Of a stretch of DNA of 16,369 nt, positions 6,344 to 11,557 are shown one piece after another (the first letter of the stretch is position 1; each line of letters opens with the position of its first letter). Origin of the DNA: an uncultured Candidatus Saccharibacteria bacterium (GTDB lineage Bacteria > Patescibacteria > Saccharimonadia > Saccharimonadales > UBA1547); contig CAMLKA010000024.1 of NCBI GenBank assembly GCA_946480535.1, forward strand, positions 1-16,369. Direction: 5' to 3'. Below the pieces are notes generated by a model. It saw only the letters and a list, made by a program, of their open reading frames with translations, had not been told where the DNA came from and searched no databases. A program made the translations under genes and the position numbers.

Positions 6344-6372
6344 AGTATACCGCTTGTGGTAGAGGTTGTGAA
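6344..6372 (-). promoter_or_regulatory. ftsA promoter, leaderless arrangement
   Basis: -35 TTCACA (6372-6367), 17-nt spacer, -10 TATACT (6349-6344). Seven bases separate the -10 from the ATG at 6336, so transcription should begin at or one base before the start codon. The -35 lies immediately beyond the stop codon of the preceding gene. Confidence 0.75.
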
Positions 6373-6375
6373 TAC

Positions 6376-6777
6376 CTAACCGTGGTAAGTTGCATCGCCG
6401 AATGCCGTATCGGCTTCTTCGATTGCAGCCAAAAGTTGCTCACCCGCTCTGTTCACGGGAACTGTTCCAAAACGAATCACTGTCGACTCCTCTTCTGTTG
6501 TCTCAACCGCATAAGCAATAGGACTGACTCCGTCGATTGTCAGTGCAGAAATGACATGCTCAACACCCCAGTCGCCGAGAGGTTCAAGCCGTTTTGCGCT
6601 GATGCACATTGTAATTGCAAGCGCACTCATTCTTTGCTCAAGGAGCGTTCTAATTTCTTGGTAAAATTCGTCACGCGCCGCCCTCGCCTCGGGCTCATCG
6701 AGATGCACGCCATGCAGCGCACGTACCTTTGGGGCTGCCTCCAGAATCGTATCGTAGATTCTTGCAAGCTCCCCCAT
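6376..6777 (-). CDS. Unrecognised 133-aa protein, last gene of the adk-map run
   Basis: I do not recognise this protein. It has an N-terminal helical half (residues about 1-58, rich in Ala, Arg and Glu: GELARIYDTILEA, ARAARDEFYQEIRTLLEQRM) and a second half with beta-rich segments (VEHVISALTIDGVSPIAYAVE, STVIRFGTVPVN) before a final helix (AGEQLLAAIEEAD). There is one Cys (C58) and no membrane segment or signal peptide. It starts three bases after the stop of the other unknown gene, has no strong Shine-Dalgarno, and its 3' end abuts the ftsA promoter. Support as a real gene: exact tiling within the operon and full use of the space between neighbours. Confidence 0.7.
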   Translation of the reverse strand: MGELARIYDTILEAAPKVRALHGVHLDEPEARAARDEFYQEIRTLLEQRMSALAITMCISAKRLEPLGDWGVEHVISALTIDGVSPIAYAVETTEEESTVIRFGTVPVNRAGEQLLAAIEEADTAFGDATYHG

Positions 6778-6780
6778 TTC

Positions 6781-7209
6781 TCAGGCCTCCTCTGAAAATT
6801 CAGAGTATTTCAGGATTCGCCTGATTGCCATTTCACCTAACTTAAACTTGGCAAACTGGATAACCATATAGTTCAGGACGTCGCGGTTTCGTTCGATCGA
6901 TATAAGCGTTTGAGGAACGCGCACCTCTTCAGTCCCAACGAGCGTCTGGACATCAATAAGCTGGAGCCTCGTATAAAAATCGTCAGAATACTGGTGGCTT
7001 CCGCTCGGCGGAATAATCATACCGTGGTCAATATTAAGAAGGTGTCGTGACATCCCCTCTTTGAGGTGGAGCGACGCAATCGCGTCCTGCATAAAGGTGT
7101 CTTTGATTTCGTTTGCGATTGGGTCGGCGTCAAGCTCGCCCGTCACAAGCGTGTCGGGGACCTTTACGGCCTCGAAGCTTGCAATAAGAAGGTCTTCAGG
7201 AGATGCCAT
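6781..7209 (-). CDS. Unrecognised 142-aa protein between map and another unknown
   Basis: I do not recognise this protein. It is soluble and mixed alpha/beta with no signal peptide or cysteines. The middle carries a hydrophobic stretch with HGMIIPPSGSHQYS (62-75), then strands RLQLIDVQTLV and VPQTLISIE, and a basic helical C-terminus (NYMVIQFAKFKLGEMAIRRILKY). Its ATG follows map's TAG with no gap (TAGATG), so the two are surely co-transcribed and probably translationally coupled. The next gene begins three bases after its stop. The two unknowns may act together; both could be lineage-specific. Confidence 0.72.
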   Translation of the reverse strand: MASPEDLLIASFEAVKVPDTLVTGELDADPIANEIKDTFMQDAIASLHLKEGMSRHLLNIDHGMIIPPSGSHQYSDDFYTRLQLIDVQTLVGTEEVRVPQTLISIERNRDVLNYMVIQFAKFKLGEMAIRRILKYSEFSEEA

Positions 7210-7959
7210 CTAGAGTGCCGTCAGAATCTCCGCCCCATCCTCAGTAATAAGTACCGTGTGCTCAAAATGAGCAGCGAGACTTCCGTCCCATGTATTAATT
7301 GTCCAGCCGTCAGCGTCCATTGCAATTTTTTCACCACCAAGTGTTGCCATTGGTTCAATTGCAATCGTATCACCAGGAGTTAAAAGCCCACCAGCACCCT
7401 TGCGGCCATAGTTGGGAATTTCAGGCGCTTCGTGCATTTCATGCCCTACTCCGTGGCCCACGAGTTCGCGAATAATGCCGAGCTTGGCGTCTTTAAGCAC
7501 CTTCTCGATTGCCGCGCTAATATCGCCAATGCGAACTGGTCCCTTAATAGCATCGATGCCAGCATACAGGCTTTGTTCGGTAGCCTGAATAAGATGACGC
7601 TGGGCGCCGTTGGCCTTGCCAACAACCATCGTAAAAGCGCTGTCGGTTTTCATTCCCTTGTAGGCAATGACGAGGTCGAACCCAACGACATCGCCCTCAT
7701 GCAGGACGTAATCAGTTGGGATGCCGTGGACAATTTGGTCATTTGTTGAAATACAAATAGCTGCCGGAAACTTCACTTCGTCGGTTTTGTACGTTGCAAC
7801 CGCACCGCGCGCCTTTATTTCTGCATCAACCCAGGCGTCGAGCTCTTTTTCAGAGACGCCCGGTTTTACCTGCTGCTTAAGGCCTTCAAAAATTTGCGCG
7901 AGGATTTTTCCACCTTCGCGCATTGCTTGAATTTCAGCAGCAGTTTTCACTTTTTGCAT
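7210..7959 (-). CDS. map: Methionine aminopeptidase, type I
   Basis: 249 aa, typical for bacterial type Ia MAP without the extra N-terminal zinc domain. It removes the initiator Met from nascent proteins after deformylation. All five metal ligands can be placed: D95 (FDLVIAYKG), D106 (MKTDSA), H169 (GHGVGH), E202 (IAIEPM) and E233 (HFEHT); substrate-contacting H78 lies in QIVHGIP. The ATG at 7959 overlaps adk's TAA as TAATG, a stop-restart junction implying coupled translation with adk, and the next gene starts directly after its stop. The adk-map pairing is the remnant of the secY-adk-map-infA order seen in many bacteria. The functional partner def begins near the right end of the window. 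Confidence 0.98.
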   Translation of the reverse strand: MQKVKTAAEIQAMREGGKILAQIFEGLKQQVKPGVSEKELDAWVDAEIKARGAVATYKTDEVKFPAAICISTNDQIVHGIPTDYVLHEGDVVGFDLVIAYKGMKTDSAFTMVVGKANGAQRHLIQATEQSLYAGIDAIKGPVRIGDISAAIEKVLKDAKLGIIRELVGHGVGHEMHEAPEIPNYGRKGAGGLLTPGDTIAIEPMATLGGEKIAMDADGWTINTWDGSLAAHFEHTVLITEDGAEILTAL

Positions 7960-8507
7960 TAAGAGATTACCCCTCGCCCTTCGAGCTCGTCGTGAATACG
8001 GTCGTGAATTTCACCAACCGAACCGACGCCATCAATATGCACCACTGGAATATGGTTGTCAGAAAAGAGTGCCAGGATTGGATACATTTCTTGGCGGTAA
8101 ATTGCGAGGCGGTGATCAATGGCCTCTGGGGTGTCATCGACACGCCCACGAACTGCGAGACGCTTTAATAGCTCTTCACGAGGTACTTCAAGCACTACCA
8201 CGAGGTCGATGGCACGGCCATGCTCTGGTTGACTATCGATGAGCCACTTTGCTTGGTCGAGTTCACGAGGGAAACCGTCAAGAATCACGCGGTCGATATC
8301 ACCGGCCTTCTTAATTGCATCACCCATAATTTTAGTAATTGCCTCGTGAGGAACGAGATCACCTTTTTGCATAACTTCTACGAGCTGTGGGTCGCGAGTA
8401 TCGCGAAGAAGTTGCCCCGCACTAAGCCAGCGCCAACCTTTACGGGCAGCAAGAACCTGCCCCTGCATGCTTTTACCAGCACCTGCTGGACCAAAAAATA
8501 TAATCAT
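7959..8507 (-). CDS. adk: Adenylate kinase-type nucleoside monophosphate kinase
   Basis: 182 aa, the short-LID form. It interconverts ATP + AMP and 2 ADP. The P-loop GPAGAGKS (6-13) is at the N-terminus but differs from the usual GPPGAGKGT, with Ser13-Met14 in place of Gly-Thr. The NMP-binding region includes QLLRDTRD (32-39); GFPRE (78-82) is the conserved base-contact motif; RGRVDD (120-125) marks the LID, too short to hold a zinc site or the long beta insert, followed by HRLAIYRQE. Substrate preference for AMP is inferred from family and gene order with map; another NMP cannot be excluded because of the P-loop change. The start has no Shine-Dalgarno; a -10-like TATCAT ends seven bases upstream. 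Confidence 0.88.
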   Translation of the reverse strand: MIIFFGPAGAGKSMQGQVLAARKGWRWLSAGQLLRDTRDPQLVEVMQKGDLVPHEAITKIMGDAIKKAGDIDRVILDGFPRELDQAKWLIDSQPEHGRAIDLVVVLEVPREELLKRLAVRGRVDDTPEAIDHRLAIYRQEMYPILALFSDNHIPVVHIDGVGSVGEIHDRIHDELEGRGVIS

Positions 8508-8514
8508 ATGTTCT

Positions 8515-8520
8515 ATGATA
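8515..8520 (-). promoter_or_regulatory. Possible -10 box of a leaderless adk transcript
   Basis: TATCAT (8520-8515) lies seven bases before the adk ATG. The hexamer 17 nt further up is TGGCCT, a poor -35. The gap between the second prepilin stop and adk is 39 nt, so the promoter must be here unless adk depends on readthrough from the prepilin gene. Confidence 0.4.
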
Positions 8521-8546
8521 TAGGTTTTTCGTATATTAGGCCACCC

Positions 8547-9341
8547 CTATTGACTAGTGATAGACAGACTGAGGTCATCAATCCAAATGTTGCCGATTGT
8601 GCCGTCATTTCCAACCGATATCGTCATGCCGGTCGTACCCGCTGGAACCGTATAGCTACACGTCGCCTCGGTCCACGTAAGTTTCACTCCGTTGTAAGAA
8701 CAAGCCGTCAGAAGCCCGCCACCAGAAGCACCAAAACGAATTTTAGAATTTGAACCGGTTCCATTCCAACCTGAATCTGTCTGGAGCCACAATCTTACTT
8801 CGTAGGTTTGCCCTGGGGTAACCGCAAATGGACTTCCCCGCAAGGATACACCCACTTGCCCCGCTGCAAGTCTCATTGATCGATCTCCATTTCTAAATAC
8901 TGAGGTGTCTACAGTACCCGCGATCAGAGGCGTGGCTGACCCTACTACCGATTCGTACCAAACAAGGGTGTTGTGTCCTGGCGCAATCCCCTCTTGCGGA
9001 GACCCGCTATTATCGCACAGGTAGAATGACCGTGTTTGGTTTTGGGTAGCGGTCACACAGGCCTTCGAAGCGTCCGAAGAATATTGATAGGTAAGACCGT
9101 TGCCGTCAACAATTCCTGCCGCCGCTAAGTTTGCTGGATACACTCCGCCATTCGTCACGGCACTCGTTTGTACTTTTTTTACTGCCTGAGACACAGCGGA
9201 TTGAAGTGCGCTCGCTTCCGCTCGGCTCTTAATGCCGTTATATGCGACGACGGTAATCGCCGCAAGGATTGCGATAACGACTACAACGATGAGGAGCTCC
9301 ACAATAGTGAAGCCATTTTGTTTGTTTGCCCACTGCTTCAT
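8547..9341 (-). CDS. Type IV prepilin-like protein with C-terminal carbohydrate-binding-like domain
   Basis: 264 aa. Leader MKQWANKQNG ends at G10, then FTIVE and a hydrophobic helix to about residue 33; this N-terminus is almost identical to that of the LamG prepilin elsewhere in the window. Cleavage by prepilin peptidase is expected between G10 and F11. A pilin-like head (about 34-112) is followed by a jelly-roll-like domain (about 125-264) with PGQTYEVRLWLQTDS and the terminal IWIDDLSLSI, typical of family 4/9-like carbohydrate-binding modules. Cysteines C95, C109, C214 and C228 suggest two disulfides, one per domain. Start ATG 9341 was chosen because the prepilin leader should be short and a promoter ends eight bases upstream; the in-frame ATG at 9365 lies within the promoter. 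It is monocistronic or reads weakly into adk. Confidence 0.9.
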   Translation of the reverse strand: MKQWANKQNGFTIVELLIVVVVIAILAAITVVAYNGIKSRAEASALQSAVSQAVKKVQTSAVTNGGVYPANLAAAGIVDGNGLTYQYSSDASKACVTATQNQTRSFYLCDNSGSPQEGIAPGHNTLVWYESVVGSATPLIAGTVDTSVFRNGDRSMRLAAGQVGVSLRGSPFAVTPGQTYEVRLWLQTDSGWNGTGSNSKIRFGASGGGLLTACSYNGVKLTWTEATCSYTVPAGTTGMTISVGNDGTIGNIWIDDLSLSITSQ

Positions 9342-9349
9342 TTCCCTTA

Positions 9350-9378
9350 AGTATACATGAAGCAAAAAAGAGGCGCAA
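9350..9378 (-). promoter_or_regulatory. Prepilin promoter embedded in the preceding terminator
   Basis: -35 TTGCGC (9378-9373), 17-nt spacer, -10 TATACT (9355-9350); the ATG lies eight bases on, so the leader is 0-2 nt. The -35 hexamer falls inside the hairpin of the yqeY terminator, so the same bases serve two signals. Confidence 0.7.
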
Positions 9379-9395
9379 AGTTATGCGCCTCTTTT
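9366..9395 (-). terminator. Rho-independent terminator of rpsU-yqeY
   Basis: A perfect 12-bp inverted repeat AAAAGAGGCGCA / TGCGCCTCTTTT with a six-base loop, 15 bases after the yqeY stop. In the minus-strand RNA the GC-rich stem GAGGCGCA is followed by six U. The stem is also flanked by A/T tracts on the other side, so it could work in both directions. Confidence 0.9.
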
Positions 9396-9410
9396 AAAAT
9401 TCGTCGTTGC

Positions 9411-9863
9411 CTAGTTGAGCGCTTCTTTTACAAGACGCGCAATTGTACCGCCGTCAGCGGTGTTTCCAAGCTTGGCTTTCACTGCACCAATCACCTGCCC
9501 CATCGCTTGCGGTCCAGAAACGCCAAGTTCACCAATTGTGTCGTCAATTGCAACCTTGATGTCTTCTTCTGAAAGCTGCTCAGGAAGGTATTCTTCAAGA
9601 ATCTTGGCTTCTGCCGCTTCGGTTTCGGCCAGTTCGGGACGCGCCGCCGCAGTGTACTGCTGGACGCTGTCGAGACGCTTCTTTACTTCTTTTGCAATAA
9701 GTTGCTCAACTGTTGCGTCGTCGAGACCTTCGTCGCGCTTGTTTTGCGCAACTTCCTCGTTAAGAATCACGGCTTTAAGGCCGCGAAGAACATCGGCACG
9801 AAAACGATCGCCGCCCAAAAGAGCGGCTTTTACATCGTTATCGATTTGTGACTTAAGCGCCAC
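9411..9863 (-). CDS. yqeY: GatB/YqeY domain protein
   Basis: 150 aa, the usual length for stand-alone YqeY. The protein is nearly all helical: MALKSQIDNDVKAALLGGDR, LRGLKAVILNEEVAQNKR, then EEYLPEQLSEEDIKVAIDDTI (about 91-111) and the conserved GPQAMGQVIGAVKAKLGNTADGG ending in a short helix. The C-terminal part resembles the tRNA-contacting tail domain of GatB, the amidotransferase subunit that turns Glu-tRNA-Gln into Gln-tRNA-Gln, but stand-alone YqeY has no firmly established function. It starts 11 nt after rpsU and is followed by a strong terminator. The rpsU-yqeY pairing is common in bacteria. Confidence 0.95.
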   Translation of the reverse strand: MALKSQIDNDVKAALLGGDRFRADVLRGLKAVILNEEVAQNKRDEGLDDATVEQLIAKEVKKRLDSVQQYTAAARPELAETEAAEAKILEEYLPEQLSEEDIKVAIDDTIGELGVSGPQAMGQVIGAVKAKLGNTADGGTIARLVKEALN

Positions 9864-9874
9864 TCAACAAGTTC

Positions 9875-10090
9875 CTAGCGAACGCCGAGACGAGCCTTTG
9901 CAAGCTTGTCGGCCTTACGCTCTTTACGGATGATCGCCTTCTTGCGGCGTTCAACCTTGCTGATGTCCTTTGAAAAGCGCATAGAAGCCTTGGCCTCAGC
10001 CAAAACGCCACTTTGTAGCACCTTTCGGTTGAAACGACGAATGATGTTTTCGTTCGCTTCGCGTTCGTCTTTACGTGTTACTTGTACCAT
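9875..10090 (-). CDS. rpsU: 30S ribosomal protein S21
   Basis: 71 aa. A small basic helical protein of the 30S subunit near the anti-Shine-Dalgarno end of 16S rRNA. The motif NENIIRRFNRKVLQSGVL (14-31) is the S21 signature, followed by a very basic RRKKAIIRKERKADKLAKAR tail. The ATG at 10090 has no Shine-Dalgarno and lies nine bases after a good -10 box, so the leader is about two bases. The start codon is part of an 8-bp inverted repeat around the -10 (see separate entry). S21 helps initiation on Shine-Dalgarno mRNAs, so its own nearly leaderless message is notable. Confidence 0.95.
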   Translation of the reverse strand: MVQVTRKDEREANENIIRRFNRKVLQSGVLAEAKASMRFSKDISKVERRKKAIIRKERKADKLAKARLGVR

Positions 10091-10115
10091 ATCTACGCTA
10101 TTTTAACAGATATGG
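10087..10115. repeat. Inverted repeat around the rpsU -10 box and start codon
   Basis: CCATATCT (10087-10094; it contains the complement of the start codon) and AGATATGG (10108-10115) are perfect inverted copies with a 13-bp centre that contains the -10 hexamer. Because transcription should start near 10092, the repeat is largely not in the RNA, which points to a DNA operator rather than an RNA hairpin. Confidence 0.45.
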
Positions 10116-10128
10116 CGCTCTGACGCAA
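10100..10128 (-). promoter_or_regulatory. rpsU-yqeY promoter
   Basis: -35 TTGCGT (10128-10123), 17-nt spacer, -10 TAAAAT (10105-10100); the ATG at 10090 is nine bases further. One of the best sigma-70-like promoters in the window. Confidence 0.75.
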
Positions 10129-10144
10129 TAGTTGATATCTATCA

Positions 10145-11041
10145 CTACTTGAAGAGCGAAACGAGTTTCGTAATACCGCTACGAATTGCCCCTCGAAGAC
10201 TGATAACGAGCATCACAAGTGCAGAAATGACGATGCTACTAAGCAGCTGTACCTGGAACGGTTCAAGGAATGCAACCGTTAAGTCCTCTACAACCCCCCG
10301 AATATCAATCGTATTCACAAGGCTCGCAATTGCTGGCGGAACGAATGGACCCGACAACAAGGCGATTGCTGAAATCGCAATAATACTCCATCCTACGACG
10401 TAGATACTTCGAATTAACTTATTTCGATACAGATAAATATAGGTTGCAAAAGAAGCGACCGTCACGAACCAGAGCAATCCACTTGCAAAGAGCATCATAC
10501 GAATGTAGCTACTGATGTCGGGGAGCGAATCGGATTCGACAAGCGTAATCGTGTCAGGAATGTTCGATGGGTCAAACTTCACGTCGCGACCGGTCTTTTC
10601 AATAATCGTCACAAGCGAAGCAAGGGGGTCTTTAATAGACGTGAGATTAATCGCAATGTCTTGCCTGTCCGACGAAGTTAAGTAAGCGTAGGTGCGGTGT
10701 GCAACGCGATCAAAAAGCTGCCCCGCAATATCGCTTCCGAGAAGGCCATTTACGAGCGCCGTGAGCTGCTTGCCAATCAGCTGCTCGGCAACCGGGTTGT
10801 TTTGCAGCGCCGTATGAACAATTGTTCCTGAGATAGCCTGGCGGCTTTCTTCGGTGGTGAGCACTTCCTCTACCGTACCGACAAATTGATTCTCATTAAA
10901 GAAATTATTACTGACCCAAAGGGTACTTTGTGCCAAGAAGAAGGTGATCATACCAAGTGCGATGAGCACGCCGCCAACAACTCGCTTCCACGTTGGAGAA
11001 GCTTCTTGTGTGGTGACCGCTTTTGCTCCCGCTGCTGTCAT
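10145..11041 (-). CDS. Four-helix integral membrane protein with a large external domain, function unknown
   Basis: 298 aa. TM1 spans about 20-42; a 140-residue soluble segment follows (about 43-180: QFVGTVEEVLTTEESRQAI, LIGKQLTALVNGLLG, LTSIKDPLASLVTIIEKTG), then TM2 (about 181-203), TM3 (about 211-233) and TM4 (about 263-283), ending with a basic tail. The W-V-x(n)-F-V-x-T-V-x-x-V-L-x-x-E motif after TM1 resembles uncharacterised membrane proteins common in Actinobacteria; I cannot name a family. Start ATG 11041 is preferred over the far upstream in-frame ATG at 11407 because the extra 122 residues lie antisense to another gene and are Cys/Lys-rich, and because a TATACT box ends six bases before 11041. 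It diverges from another membrane-protein gene 51 bp away. Confidence 0.8.
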   Translation of the reverse strand: MTAAGAKAVTTQEASPTWKRVVGGVLIALGMITFFLAQSTLWVSNNFFNENQFVGTVEEVLTTEESRQAISGTIVHTALQNNPVAEQLIGKQLTALVNGLLGSDIAGQLFDRVAHRTYAYLTSSDRQDIAINLTSIKDPLASLVTIIEKTGRDVKFDPSNIPDTITLVESDSLPDISSYIRMMLFASGLLWFVTVASFATYIYLYRNKLIRSIYVVGWSIIAISAIALLSGPFVPPAIASLVNTIDIRGVVEDLTVAFLEPFQVQLLSSIVISALVMLVISLRGAIRSGITKLVSLFK

Positions 11042-11047
11042 AGTTTC

Positions 11048-11053
11048 AGTATA
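11048..11053 (-). promoter_or_regulatory. -10 box of a leaderless membrane-protein mRNA
   Basis: TATACT (11053-11048) lies six bases before the ATG at 11041. No convincing -35 is seen at 16-18 nt. It shares a 51-bp divergent region with the plus-strand promoter at 11079. Confidence 0.55.
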
Positions 11054-11078
11054 GTACTTTTCGCAATAAAGGCTAGCG

Positions 11079-11084
11079 TATACT
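11079..11084 (+). promoter_or_regulatory. -10 box of the divergent membrane-protein gene
   Basis: TATACT (11079-11084) lies eight bases before the ATG at 11093, so the leader would be 0-2 nt. The upstream region is AT-rich (TACTTTTCG) without a clear -35. Confidence 0.5.
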
Positions 11085-11092
11085 AAAAGTAT

Positions 11093-11557
11093 ATGAAGTT
11101 GTCCCCTATCCTCCTTGCCATACGAGCCGTCAGTGCAGAATTTGCACAGCGGCTTTTTCTGCCCGTCGTACTGATTGTCGGCGGCGCACTGCTTATGGTG
11201 CTCATTGTTACCATATGGCTCGTCACACTGAGTGCCTGGTGGTGGCTCTTGCTCGCGCCCCTTATTCTTATTACGGTCATCGCAATCTTTGCGGCAGCAC
11301 TTACCCGTGTCGCCATCGTTTTTCTGAGGCCTTACCAAACAAAAGACCAGCGCCGAACTGTTCGAGATTTTGTTGACTCCCTCCAAGAGGGTTCGGAAAC
11401 AATTCAAACACCAAAGTTCATGTTGCTCTTTTTTGTCGTACGCGATGTCCTCTTCCCGTCTAAACAGAGCTATATCAGCAAAGTTTCGTCAAACGCAGTC
11501 TCGCTCCAACGCGGCCTTAAAGAAACGATTGCATCTTTTCAAGACAGCTCAAGGTGA
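11093..11557 (+). CDS. Small two-helix membrane protein, function unknown
   Basis: 154 aa. Two adjacent transmembrane helices (about 22-45 and 47-72, with a tight SAWWW turn) form a hairpin, followed by a cytoplasmic-looking helical tail (KDQRRTVRDFVDSLQEGSE, LFFVVRDVLFP, VSLQRGLKETIASFQ). I do not recognise a family. Evidence that it is real: hydrophobic organisation, a TATACT box just before the start, and divergent pairing with another membrane-protein gene. Its last 19 bp overlap the 3' end of recJ on the other strand. Confidence 0.72.
   Translation: MKLSPILLAIRAVSAEFAQRLFLPVVLIVGGALLMVLIVTIWLVTLSAWWWLLLAPLILITVIAIFAAALTRVAIVFLRPYQTKDQRRTVRDFVDSLQEGSETIQTPKFMLLFFVVRDVLFPSKQSYISKVSSNAVSLQRGLKETIASFQDSSR

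Noticed and set aside
9415..9933. 172-codon plus-strand open frame
   Set aside because: Antisense to yqeY and the rpsU end; low-complexity Ser/Arg/Ala protein typical of the reverse frame of an Ala/Glu/Lys-rich gene.
11042..11407. 122-residue extension of the four-TM membrane protein frame
   Set aside because: It is antisense to the small membrane-protein gene, has atypical Cys/Lys/Asp-rich composition, and a TATACT promoter sits directly before ATG 11041.
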